A stretch of 64,000 bases of DNA, taken from NCBI GenBank assembly GCA_964019655.1, contig CAXHTR010000005.1, positions 434,001-498,000 of the forward strand, written 5' to 3'. The DNA comes from Perkinsela sp. pyNocScin1 (taxonomy: Eukaryota > Euglenozoa > Kinetoplastea > Prokinetoplastida > Perkinselidae). The position numbers and the translations under genes were made by a program. Under the pieces are notes generated by a model. That model was not told the DNA's origin, did no database searches, and saw nothing but the letters and a program-made list of their open reading frames with translations. Shown here piece by piece: positions 27,200-36,259 of the stretch (within the stretch, counting starts at the first letter, position 1; every line of letters starts with the position of its first letter).

Positions 27200-29947
27200 A
27201 TGCAGTACTCAAACGTTCCTGAAACCCAGATGCCTTCTGTGCACAGAACCCCCTTGAGGACCCCAAAGAAACGCATATCAGACCTCTCTTCACCAGAAGA
27301 GTCCCTATCAGAGGATTCAATCAGTGAATGCTTACTCAGATCACCAGAGATGGTGAACGCACGGTATGGAAACAAATTCTATCCGGCGTGCAAAATTGGT
27401 GAAGACCTTTATCGATGGGATGAGAATGGAACCATACAGAACATTGTACCTTCTGACATTGGTGGCCCCAAGCGCTCATTACCGAAGAAAAAATCAGCAA
27501 AGCTTCTCGGAAGTGTAGAAACTTCGTCAGGAAATATCAATATCAATGATGCACCGAGCAGCAAACAGGGGAAAGTGAAATCACCGGAGCTGAAAAGCAC
27601 CTTTCGTGCTTCTCAAGACAAAAGCGCAGTCGGTAGTGCTGACAAGGTTACAGAAACATGGGTTCTGGTGAAATACCAGAGTAGCAAATGGTATCCAGCA
27701 TTGCTCGTTGAGAAAGATGAGTTCACTGCTACTATCCGCTGGAAAGCAAGTGGGAAAGAGCAAGTTATATCAAAAAATGAATACAAGCTTCCAAAGCTTG
27801 TGCAGTCGATTATAAAGCCCATCGAGTGCAAATGGTGGGGAGAATGGAAGCCAGCAACAAGCTTTGAGGAGTACGAAGGAGGCTTTCTGAAAATTCGTCT
27901 TCAGGATGGCACAATTGATTTTCGCCCCGTCAAGGAAACGCGAGAATCAGCCAGTACGCCCGACTTTTTCGAGCAATGCCCCTCTCGTGAGGAAAATTCA
28001 ACCCTCAGCGATGAAGACCGTACCCCCGAGCAGAAGTCTTTCCGTAAGGAAAATGATCCCAAACTATCAACAAAGCAACCGCTAAACAACGAGTTCTTTA
28101 ATCTTCATTCTATTGAAGATTTCACAAAAAATTGCCCAGAAGAATGGGTCCTTGTCAAATACGCCCCGAAAAAATGGTATCCAGCTCTTTTAGTTAGGAA
28201 AGAAGATTTCTGCGCAACTGTCCGATGGAATATTTCAGCGGACGATTTCACTGTACCGAATCATGAGTGGAAGCCCCTCGAAATACGAGCTCATGTATCC
28301 TATCCTGTCGAAACAAAGACTAAGGGCATATGGGAAGCAGGGACAGCGATACGAGAGTACAAAGACAGCTTTTGTATGATACAGATGTCGCCAATGCGTC
28401 GAGTTGTTCGGCATGAAAAAGAAATAAGGCGTGCTGATCCAGATACAAGCATTCTAGAAACACAGTTTCAGATAGGTGAACCTCATGAGCTTAGTGTGCA
28501 CGATTCAAATAGCAATAGCCCCATAAGCGATGATGTAGACAGGACTCCCGAACAAAAATTAACTGATTCGAGAATATCTTGTGATTCAAAATCTTATTTG
28601 CAAGAAAGTGATCTTTCAGAAGACTGGATTCTAGCGAAATACCGCTCCAAAACATGGTATCCTGCCAAGCTCGTGAGCAACGACATAACCACAGTGACCA
28701 TTCGCTGGCATGCCACAGATCAGGAGGAAGTGCTCATGCGCAATGAGTGGAAGAAACTTATATTTGTACGAGATGTACGCTACAATGTAGCTGTGAGATG
28801 CAAAGCAAAATGGCTTGATGCAGTAGCGGTGAAGGAGTTTGAAGGGGGGTTCGTAATGGTCAATATAAATGAAAAGAACGAATTCGATGTTCGTCCAAAA
28901 AAAGAACTTCGCGCAGCTGAGAGCATGAAAAATGCAACACCCCCCAGCGTTTGTGATTTGCCCTTGAATGAGAGTTCTCCCACACTTTCTCATCAGCCTG
29001 CAGAAGAATTAACACCGATAAAACATGCACCGGCGAAGGGTATGTTAAGACCAAGTGACCCCCTTTCAGTATCAACAGACATCAACAGAGGAACCCTATC
29101 GCCAGCAGAAACTGCAAAACCAGTAGAGCACTCACGCGGAGCCGATCTTGAATGGATTTTAGCAAAGTATGCATCAAAGCTTTATCCCGCCCGTCTGGTG
29201 AGCTTGACTGGGAACACGGCAGTCATCGAATGGCCGCAAGGAGAGAGTGAGGTCATTCCTACAAATAAAATCACATTTCTTGATTCGACCAAGGAACATA
29301 ACTATAATGCTGAAGCGAGAATACAGGGAAGCTTGAGCCCTGTTACTGTCCTTGATGAATACGAAAATGGATGGATCAAAGTTCGAAAGTGTGCAGATAG
29401 GTCCACGTGCCTCATAAAAAAGAAAGACTTGGTCCACGATGTCGTGAAAGAAACACAGCTTCCCGCTGATCTCGTGTCAACGCCTGAAAAATCGGCGAAA
29501 AAGGCTAAAAACAAGCACTCGATTAATGCTTGCTCGGATGAGACACCTGAAGGACACGCAAGTCCTCGGCGCTTGTTCGACTCATCTGAGTCCGCTGGAT
29601 TTCAAATCGGCCAAGTTTATAAAACTGTCAATCTTGACCAGGAGCGCTTCAAGCATCCGCGGAGCATCGGGACCAAGACACCCCAGAAAACATCTGCGAG
29701 CATGGAAAAAAAATCACATTATATTCAGATTACAGGAATAATGAATCGAGATGGATCGAAAGATTTCGGAAAGGTTATTGGGGAAGTTCTTCTCGAGTCA
29801 AAGGAAGAATCAATTGAGCTGCGTAAGTCCGGCATCATCAGATCGTTCAAAATGAGCGAGTTGCTTTTAGAAGAGCGCGACAGGCCACTCATTTGTAGCT
29901 GGGCAGATCTTAATCACATTTTTGTATGGGACCCCTTGGAAGGATAG
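27200..29947 (+). CDS. Protein with four tandem Tudor-like double modules
   Basis: A 915-residue protein. Four repeats of about 98 residues lie at 152-249, 314-412, 474-572 and 650-746. Each repeat has two halves. Half one reads EWxLxKYxxKxWYPAxLV, followed by TxxIRW; the fourth copy lacks the Trp and one residue of the WYPA core. Half two has a W..A segment followed by EYEGGFxxI and RPxKExR. Trp-Tyr-Pro-Ala strands and small beta modules suggest Tudor/Agenet-like chromatin readers. Linkers repeat DRTPEQK, and the N-terminus (1-150) is rich in SP/TP sites (RTPLRTPKKR, LSSPEE, RSPEM). A fifth beta-rich region (about 835-910) ends the protein. No catalytic domain is seen. A nuclear chromatin or DNA-damage adaptor is plausible but unproved. 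Confidence 0.75.
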   Translation: MQYSNVPETQMPSVHRTPLRTPKKRISDLSSPEESLSEDSISECLLRSPEMVNARYGNKFYPACKIGEDLYRWDENGTIQNIVPSDIGGPKRSLPKKKSAKLLGSVETSSGNININDAPSSKQGKVKSPELKSTFRASQDKSAVGSADKVTETWVLVKYQSSKWYPALLVEKDEFTATIRWKASGKEQVISKNEYKLPKLVQSIIKPIECKWWGEWKPATSFEEYEGGFLKIRLQDGTIDFRPVKETRESASTPDFFEQCPSREENSTLSDEDRTPEQKSFRKENDPKLSTKQPLNNEFFNLHSIEDFTKNCPEEWVLVKYAPKKWYPALLVRKEDFCATVRWNISADDFTVPNHEWKPLEIRAHVSYPVETKTKGIWEAGTAIREYKDSFCMIQMSPMRRVVRHEKEIRRADPDTSILETQFQIGEPHELSVHDSNSNSPISDDVDRTPEQKLTDSRISCDSKSYLQESDLSEDWILAKYRSKTWYPAKLVSNDITTVTIRWHATDQEEVLMRNEWKKLIFVRDVRYNVAVRCKAKWLDAVAVKEFEGGFVMVNINEKNEFDVRPKKELRAAESMKNATPPSVCDLPLNESSPTLSHQPAEELTPIKHAPAKGMLRPSDPLSVSTDINRGTLSPAETAKPVEHSRGADLEWILAKYASKLYPARLVSLTGNTAVIEWPQGESEVIPTNKITFLDSTKEHNYNAEARIQGSLSPVTVLDEYENGWIKVRKCADRSTCLIKKKDLVHDVVKETQLPADLVSTPEKSAKKAKNKHSINACSDETPEGHASPRRLFDSSESAGFQIGQVYKTVNLDQERFKHPRSIGTKTPQKTSASMEKKSHYIQITGIMNRDGSKDFGKVIGEVLLESKEESIELRKSGIIRSFKMSELLLEERDRPLICSWADLNHIFVWDPLEG

Positions 29948-30106
29948 AGATTTTCTTTTTCATAGGTCGCGAGCACTCACAACACAATGTTCAGTGTGTA
30001 ATTATTCCTATGCCTTCTCTTTCTTACGTTTCATCGTTGAAATATCTGATCTGTAGAAGTTCCTTTACTTATCTAATTACGCAAATGAATCTAACTTCTC
30101 GCTTCC

Positions 30107-31465
30107 ATGGCACGTAAATCGTTTACACTGCTCCGGGAGTGGTCGGGTGGACGAGTGTCTGTATACGAACGAGGCCTTGTTAATGTGCTCCACCCACACT
30201 TGATGAAGCCTCAGGAACCAGCGGAAAACATGCACGTTTTGTACGCAGCAGAGGAAATTGCTAGCCGTATGACAAAAATACGTATCTGCCACATGAAGTG
30301 CAGTGATCGCGTGGAAGCAATGTTACTTCAAGGTGAATACAAGTATTTTACAGGTAAGAAGATCCACTTTGAAAATATTCGCATCGACGTGCTCGTTGCA
30401 TTTCTGCAGTGCTTTTCCTATTTTGGATTTTATTCAGTGCCTGTTTTGAGCAGCATACTTCACGTGGCGGCGTCATCTGTGCATGCCATGTCACCTTCAC
30501 AAATTGACAAGATACTACACTACCTGTGGGTGCTGGGAAAAAAGAATGAAGTCATTCTGTCAGAAATATATGACCATTTGGAAGCCAAAGTGAATAAATA
30601 TTCACCCGAAGATTTACTAGGAATTTTTGTTAGCCTTGAGCGGCTTGCGTGCGAAAGAATAGATCTTATGATGGCCATTTCCAAGCGATGTCTCGGAAAA
30701 GTAGAGCTTGATGAAGATGCACTGTGTTCATTCACATCATTCTTTGCACAACATAAGAATTACGGGTCGCAGGAGCTTTACAAAGCGCTTGAATCATCAG
30801 GTATATCCCTGTTCAACAAACTTACTGTTCTTCAACAAGCAAAACTTTTGAAGGACCTCATGAATCTCGATATTGTTACCACAAGAACGCATGGTCCAAT
30901 GATTCTGCGATGGTCCGAGCGAATTTTAGACTACTTCAGTATAAATGACGAAAGTGAGGTTCATGAAGAAAGTGAAGCTCTTGATGAATATCCTCCTGCC
31001 TTGGCTTTGCTCCTCGAAACCCACGCAAAATACAAGTTTTTCCACCCAGCAGCGGTAGTAAAAGCGATCGATCTATTGGAGGATGCTCTGACAGAGTTGA
31101 ATATTGATAGTGCAGCGAAGGCTTTGTATTACCTGTCTTCCTTATATGTCGCCGAAGAGATGATCGCCATCACTCCACTACTTCACAAGACGATTGAGCA
31201 CATTTTGACACTTCGAGAGCAATTTGCAGCTTTACCATCGGTTGATGCTTTCCATGCAATATTGAAAGCGCTTTTAGATCTCCCAAGCTCCGTTCTCGAC
31301 CGGCACCAGCGGATAAAGAATATCATTGTGGAGAAGACTCAGCTACCTGAAAATATAGGGAATAGCCCTATTAAGCTTATTTTGCAAATATGCAGGAAGC
31401 ATAAATGGATCTTGTCACTCGAAGAGCAAAGTTTGTTACTCGATCGCCTTGTCACTTCTGAGTAA
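30107..31465 (+). CDS. Alpha-helical repeat protein, perhaps mitochondrial RNA-related
   Basis: A 452-residue protein with a basic N-terminus (MARKSFTLLREWSGGR) and a long run of amphipathic helices with repeating spacing: ILHYLWVLGKKNE, LLGIFVSLERL, CSFTSFFAQHKN, LLKDLMNLDIV, ALYYLSSLYVAEE, AILKALLDLP. This resembles the helical-repeat RNA-binding proteins (FASTK/RAP or PPR-like) of kinetoplastid mitochondria, but no RAP domain or exact PPR motif is seen. A short out-of-frame ATG at 30085 precedes the start. Function unproved. Confidence 0.65.
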   Translation: MARKSFTLLREWSGGRVSVYERGLVNVLHPHLMKPQEPAENMHVLYAAEEIASRMTKIRICHMKCSDRVEAMLLQGEYKYFTGKKIHFENIRIDVLVAFLQCFSYFGFYSVPVLSSILHVAASSVHAMSPSQIDKILHYLWVLGKKNEVILSEIYDHLEAKVNKYSPEDLLGIFVSLERLACERIDLMMAISKRCLGKVELDEDALCSFTSFFAQHKNYGSQELYKALESSGISLFNKLTVLQQAKLLKDLMNLDIVTTRTHGPMILRWSERILDYFSINDESEVHEESEALDEYPPALALLLETHAKYKFFHPAAVVKAIDLLEDALTELNIDSAAKALYYLSSLYVAEEMIAITPLLHKTIEHILTLREQFAALPSVDAFHAILKALLDLPSSVLDRHQRIKNIIVEKTQLPENIGNSPIKLILQICRKHKWILSLEEQSLLLDRLVTSE

Positions 31466-31684
31466 GTGGAGCCTATCAGTGAGTACAAACTATACGGCTT
31501 CAAACAGCACGTCTCTCAGAAGAGATCTAATTGATCTTAGAGAGTAAACGCTGTTGCTTTGCTTATTGTGCAGATGATTTTGATGTCTAGCATCCTATGT
31601 TACATAAGGAACCACAACATGTAAGTATTTGCTCATCTTTTCATTCAACATGTGTACATCTAACATGGAGGAATATGCTACCTT

Positions 31685-33124
31685 ATGAATGTTGAGCCGG
31701 ATTCGGTGGAAGAGCTCACAGAGAAAATCAACAAGATATGTAAGATCTTACAGGGTATGCATCTTGAAAGCTTAGTAGATGTCAACGTCCTCGACATCTT
31801 CAAAGATTCGTTTTTAGATATCAAAAAGTTGATGAATAAGCTCAATGCAACGCTCAGCGAGGAGATGAGTGATTACCAAGTGAGCTTATTTGACATATTT
31901 TTGGACTCATTATCATTCACGACGAATGACTTTCTCAAGTTCTCATTTCACTGTGAACTGTCGACATTACCAAGATACAATAGCCCTTTACTCGACATAA
32001 CTGCGAAACTAGATGCGTTGTGTGGTCGATGTATCAAGGCAATTAATTTGAGAGAGGGTCAAATGCCCCTAATGCTATCTAGAAGCGAAAATTCCTATCG
32101 GAAAGGATTCGAGAGCTTTCATCTGTCCCGGTTAGTAGGACGATTGGTGGATACTATAGATGCAACAGAAGTTGTGGATGTTGGATGTGGCAAGGGCCAT
32201 CTCACACAAGGTTTACAACGCCTTCGACGCTCGCTTTACACAATCGGTGTGGATAGGCGCATGCCCAAGCCTGCTCACACAAATGCTCTTGATGCATTTT
32301 TACGAAAATCGCAGACGTTTTGGGTATCGAGCACACCAAAGCCATCTTGGTCCCGTTTTTTTCGGATGCGTATTCCCGATACACGTTTCACAAGTCTATT
32401 AGACAAACCATATCGGTTTTCTGTGGGCTTACATAGCTGCGGAGATCTCGCAGTTGATCACCTCGCATGCGCAGCAGATACATCCTCCAAAGGTGCTCTT
32501 TCCATCGGCTGTTGCTATCATTTGCTGTCGAATGACAAAGTGGGAATATCCAAGGATGCTCACCCACTTCTTAAGGATCTTTTGAAAAATAGAACAGCCT
32601 TGCATATGGCAAACTTACGCCACACTCCCGTGAATTCTATCAAAAGTTTGCGAATGCTTTATAGAAAGCGGATCTATCGACTTGCACTCGAAGCCTTGCT
32701 TAGTAAGAGTGATTATTGGAGGGGCCGTATTTCAAAAGCGTGTGCATCGCCAAGGTCATCAAAAGTTCATGGACATAATTTTGCACAATTTGTTCAAAAC
32801 TGGATCACGAGCTGTGGTACAGCTGGGGCAAACTCTCAGCGCTTATCAAGGGGGGAGAAGTCTCACCTGATGTCCTTTTTTAAGTCACGCGAAAACCGTC
32901 AGCTATGTTTCCTTGCAGCTCGATTTCGAATGTTTCAGTGCCGTCTTATTGGGAAGTCACTGGAGCTTCTTGTACATCTTGACCGAGCGCTATTCATGCA
33001 CCAAAAGTTTGGCACAAATCACGTAATCATGTTACGCCGCTTCTTTCCTGACAGGATTTCAAGTAGAAATATTGGTATTCTCATGCTCCAACGAAATGTT
33101 AGCGCTACAAAACTCCTCTCGTGA
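31685..33124 (+). CDS. METTL25/RRNAD1-type methyltransferase-like protein
   Basis: A 479-residue protein. SAM motif I is EVVDVGCGKGHLTQGL (about 162-177). Later signature segments are VGLHSCGDLAVDHL and SIGCCYHLLS, which define the METTL25 family (formerly RRNAD1-like). An N-terminal helical domain and a long Arg-rich C-terminus flank the catalytic core. Human METTL25B methylates arginine-related or ribosomal targets only by report; the substrate here is unknown. Its TGA (33122-33124) lies 80 bases before the ATG of the crotonase gene. Confidence 0.85.
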   Translation: MNVEPDSVEELTEKINKICKILQGMHLESLVDVNVLDIFKDSFLDIKKLMNKLNATLSEEMSDYQVSLFDIFLDSLSFTTNDFLKFSFHCELSTLPRYNSPLLDITAKLDALCGRCIKAINLREGQMPLMLSRSENSYRKGFESFHLSRLVGRLVDTIDATEVVDVGCGKGHLTQGLQRLRRSLYTIGVDRRMPKPAHTNALDAFLRKSQTFWVSSTPKPSWSRFFRMRIPDTRFTSLLDKPYRFSVGLHSCGDLAVDHLACAADTSSKGALSIGCCYHLLSNDKVGISKDAHPLLKDLLKNRTALHMANLRHTPVNSIKSLRMLYRKRIYRLALEALLSKSDYWRGRISKACASPRSSKVHGHNFAQFVQNWITSCGTAGANSQRLSRGEKSHLMSFFKSRENRQLCFLAARFRMFQCRLIGKSLELLVHLDRALFMHQKFGTNHVIMLRRFFPDRISSRNIGILMLQRNVSATKLLS

Positions 33125-33204
33125 ATGCGTGCTGTGGTAGCTCAGAGCAGCGAAGCCTGAAAAACTGTACATTGATTGCGCTCTTCCCTATTTACTCATT
33201 TTCA

Positions 33205-34158
33205 ATGATGGATCCACTCGATGGCCCAATAGCGATATCATTTCGAAAAATCAAAGCAGGTCGTATTGCCGTTCTAACGATGCAGGGACAGCAACAGAAT
33301 GTAATCAACTCTGAGCTTTTGGCTGCACTTCATAAAGAACTATCCACTCTACTGAGTGATGGAAATATCCGTGGAATAGTCATTACATCGCATTGGAGTG
33401 GGAAATTCTCGTCAGGACCTGACATACGAGTCCTTATGCGACCACGAAGCCCTGAATTTCGAAGGCTTTACGATATGTTTTTCCTCACATACACAAAAAT
33501 TCTGCTGTCACCAAAGCCGATTATAGCTGCCATTAATGGCGACTGCCCATCCTTTGCATGTGCCCTTGCAATGGCGTGTGATGAGCGAGTCATGTCCATC
33601 ACGTCTTCAAAGCATGAAAGAAAAAGACACAACTTTGGCTCTGCTGGACAAAATGGAGAAAAATACCTGAGCAGGGACAGCGCAGGGCCATGCGTTGGCG
33701 CATCTCGAGCGCAAACATCCCATTTCATGAGTGGCTCTTCTGGAGGCACCGATGTCCCACCAAGCTTACAATACAAAATCGGCTTTCCAGACCCAAGCAT
33801 AGCTATGGTACTTCAGCGCTGGGTCGTGGCGCAGATGGTTCATATCATAGGCCCAAAGCACACCGAATACCAGCTTCGGTATGGGCACATGTGGTCCGCG
33901 CAGCAAGCAATGGACATAGGGATGGTTGACCACTTGTGCCGATCAGATGATATTTTAAAAACAGCTTTGCGGCGAATGCAGACTTTTGCTCAGGTCGATA
34001 ATCATGCGTGGCAAGCGACGAAATATGCCCTTCGAGGCAACTACACTTTTGGGATTTTCAACCAAGCGCAGCGCCATGTGAGCCGTGCGATATACCTGAA
34101 TCATTTTTATCGAGCCTCACAAGAGATACAGAGGCGCATCAAAATGCTTCGCAAGTAG
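33205..34158 (+). CDS. Crotonase-fold enoyl-CoA isomerase-like protein (ECI1-like)
   Basis: 317 residues from ATG 33205 (a second ATG follows); the frame opens at a GTG overlapping the previous stop. Crotonase landmarks: MQGQQQNVINSELLAALHKEL, RGIVITSHWSGKFSSGPDI (oxyanion region), IIAAINGDCPSFACALAMACDERV, then QQAMDIGMVDHL. This order matches mitochondrial 3,2-trans-enoyl-CoA isomerase. Two oddities: an insertion of about 45 Ser/Gly/His-rich residues follows CDERVMS, and where ECI1 has the catalytic Glu (GLNETQLG) this protein reads GFPDPSIA. Activity is thus doubtful or altered. No PTS1 is present at the C-terminus. Confidence 0.78.
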   Translation: MMDPLDGPIAISFRKIKAGRIAVLTMQGQQQNVINSELLAALHKELSTLLSDGNIRGIVITSHWSGKFSSGPDIRVLMRPRSPEFRRLYDMFFLTYTKILLSPKPIIAAINGDCPSFACALAMACDERVMSITSSKHERKRHNFGSAGQNGEKYLSRDSAGPCVGASRAQTSHFMSGSSGGTDVPPSLQYKIGFPDPSIAMVLQRWVVAQMVHIIGPKHTEYQLRYGHMWSAQQAMDIGMVDHLCRSDDILKTALRRMQTFAQVDNHAWQATKYALRGNYTFGIFNQAQRHVSRAIYLNHFYRASQEIQRRIKMLRK

Positions 34159-34334
34159 CTTTCACGTCGATTATTTACATATATTTTTAGTCAAAATTGA
34201 AACCTTAGGCTTGCAAATATTCCATCTATACAAGAATACAAGGCTTGTTACTCATTATTTGAACGATCAGTTAAAACTCTTGTAGTGAGCATCATTTTGT
34301 CTCAAACATAGAACCTTATTTTCGTATTTCTACC

Positions 34335-35315
34335 ATGGAAAGTGCAGCCTTCCACGACGCACTCTGCAGCAGTTGCCCATCCTACAAAGAGCTTTCTGAT
34401 GTTAAACTTCGGGGCTGGAAGTCGAAAACGTATGTGCGCCCACATGTCATACTTGCTAAATGCCATGAGTATGCCCAAAACTACGCAGAGCATTTTCTTC
34501 CAAAGCTCGAAATTGATGATGCCTATCAAATGCGTCGAAAGTTTTGTGACATGGGTGCAGCACCAGGCGGTCTGTGCCAGTGCTTGCTCGAGGCGAAAGA
34601 ACCCACAGGTGAGCGCAACAAGTGGTACGGTGTGGCTCTCACACTTGACCCAGAGCAGGGCGGGATCGACATGCGCTACAAGCATGAGTCATTGGAGGTC
34701 CGCTTCGCAAACGTGCACAACAGTGAGAATTTTCTAAAGACAGCTCTTGCTCCTGGTGATGAGAAGTCGTTTGCCTTTGTCAATATGGGTATAGTCGTGG
34801 ACGGCAACGTCAAACGCTACCTTGACGAGGGTATACCTTATTACCAGCAGCTTACGACACAAATGCAGGCTACAGAGCGATTACTCGCACCGAATGGCAG
34901 CTTCATGATTGTTTTGAACCTGGACTACCCATCACTACCGGAAGTGCTCGGTGTCATACATACACTCATTAAGCACTCAAAATCTGTGCACATAATTCCA
35001 ACGGTTTATACGCGAAGCGCAGCGAGGAAGCAATTTTATCTCCTTGTCAACAAAATAACGCTAACCACTGAAATTGTGCAAGAGCTCAGCAATACATGGA
35101 AGAGTGGGTACGAGCGGCAGATGTCTCGTCGAAAGCGCAGGCTCCAGGAGCGTAAGGATGAAGAACGCGACGAAACGGCGATTTCTCAGTCTGGCTTTTC
35201 TGCAGATTACATTAAAGAAGTAGTTCAGAGTATTATGACACAACCATTTGCGGAAGAATTTTCAGGATTCTGCGACATGCTTACAGAAGCGATTCTCGAA
35301 GGACACTTTGCGTAA
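34335..35315 (+). CDS. FtsJ-like methyltransferase-fold protein, possibly inactive
   Basis: A 326-residue protein with motif I KFCDMGAAPGGLCQCLLEA (about 69-87), the SAM loop of FtsJ/RrmJ 2'-O-methyltransferases. FtsJ enzymes use a K-D-K-E tetrad. Here the later positions look changed: GSFMIVLNLD stands where FVxK is usual, and YTRSAARKQFYLL where SRxxSxExYxV is usual. A basic coiled segment (RRKRRLQERKDEERDE, about 258-273) follows. Kinetoplastids use several such enzymes for the spliced-leader cap 4, so a cap-related role is possible, but a structural or different-substrate role is as likely. The ATG context TACCATGG is strong. Confidence 0.72.
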   Translation: MESAAFHDALCSSCPSYKELSDVKLRGWKSKTYVRPHVILAKCHEYAQNYAEHFLPKLEIDDAYQMRRKFCDMGAAPGGLCQCLLEAKEPTGERNKWYGVALTLDPEQGGIDMRYKHESLEVRFANVHNSENFLKTALAPGDEKSFAFVNMGIVVDGNVKRYLDEGIPYYQQLTTQMQATERLLAPNGSFMIVLNLDYPSLPEVLGVIHTLIKHSKSVHIIPTVYTRSAARKQFYLLVNKITLTTEIVQELSNTWKSGYERQMSRRKRRLQERKDEERDETAISQSGFSADYIKEVVQSIMTQPFAEEFSGFCDMLTEAILEGHFA

Positions 35316-35430
35316 TGTTTTTACGCACAGAGTAAGTTTCTACAAAAGCCTCCTGGCTTATCATGTATGTTTTATGCCAGCGTTTCCTTCTCTTGTGACT
35401 TCTAATTCAAATTCATTACGATGTCACTGA

Positions 35431-36108
35431 ATGCAGCAAACAGAAGAATTCCGGCAACTTCATAATGATGCTATAAAAGTCATTGAAACAAGTGTCCTTT
35501 CGACAGATTCAGCGAGAGAGCTGTTTCGCCTCGAACGCGAGTACTTCGAAATTGGCTGCTATGGCGAATGGGTCGCATCCACTGCGAAACGTGGACACGA
35601 CATTCTCCAAGCTCGCCATTTTGATCCAATGAAAAAGCGCTTCCTTCAGTTTTTTCGGTCACAGAGCCCACCGCCGTTCGCATGGGAAGCTTACCTCGCA
35701 CAAAAGACACCAGCATACTTTTGGCAAAGTGATGGTGCCCCACCGCATTTTATACAGTGCTCGTTTGAAAGACTCGTACAGATCAGGCAAATCGCGCTAT
35801 ACCTAGATTTCCCCACTGACCAAAGTTATACACCGATTCGAATTCAAGTGCACTGGGGGCTTTCATCGTATCCATTGTTCACTTTGGACGACGATGACAC
35901 ACAAAAATTTATTGTTGAGACGCCAGAACCCACAGGCTGGGTATGTTTAATGCGCGAATCTATGCGTCGTACAGGGAACAGTGTGGATGAGCCAACTGTC
36001 TCATATGCCCGACGTATCACTATTATAATTACAGAAAATCATAGCGGTGGAGACAATACACGTCTTCGTCAGGTGCGCATCTATTCAGATCAAAACCCCA
36101 AGGAGTAA
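35431..36108 (+). CDS. APC10: Anaphase-promoting complex subunit APC10/DOC1
   Basis: A 225-residue protein with a DOC domain (about 35-222): TPAYFWQSDGAPPHFIQCSF, QIRQIALYLDFPTDQSYTPI, IQVHWG, EPTGWVCL and the ending ITENHSGGDNTRLRQVRIYS. These match the APC10 jelly-roll and its DTHxRQIKIY end closely. APC10 is the D-box co-receptor of the APC/C ubiquitin ligase. The C-terminus lacks an Ile-Arg tail (it ends QNPKE). ATG at 35431; an out-of-frame ATG lies 10 bases upstream. Confidence 0.93.
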   Translation: MQQTEEFRQLHNDAIKVIETSVLSTDSARELFRLEREYFEIGCYGEWVASTAKRGHDILQARHFDPMKKRFLQFFRSQSPPPFAWEAYLAQKTPAYFWQSDGAPPHFIQCSFERLVQIRQIALYLDFPTDQSYTPIRIQVHWGLSSYPLFTLDDDDTQKFIVETPEPTGWVCLMRESMRRTGNSVDEPTVSYARRITIIITENHSGGDNTRLRQVRIYSDQNPKE

Positions 36109-36259
36109 GAATCGTGTAGACGTACCGCAGATGCACAACGCCGCCATGCTAAGATGCTCTTGGTAAATTAGGGTCTACTCGCTGTACATAGTGTATTCTC
36201 ATATCTCGCCAGTCGAGTGCACTTTTATTTTTGGAAAGAACTTTTCATAGATCAATATA

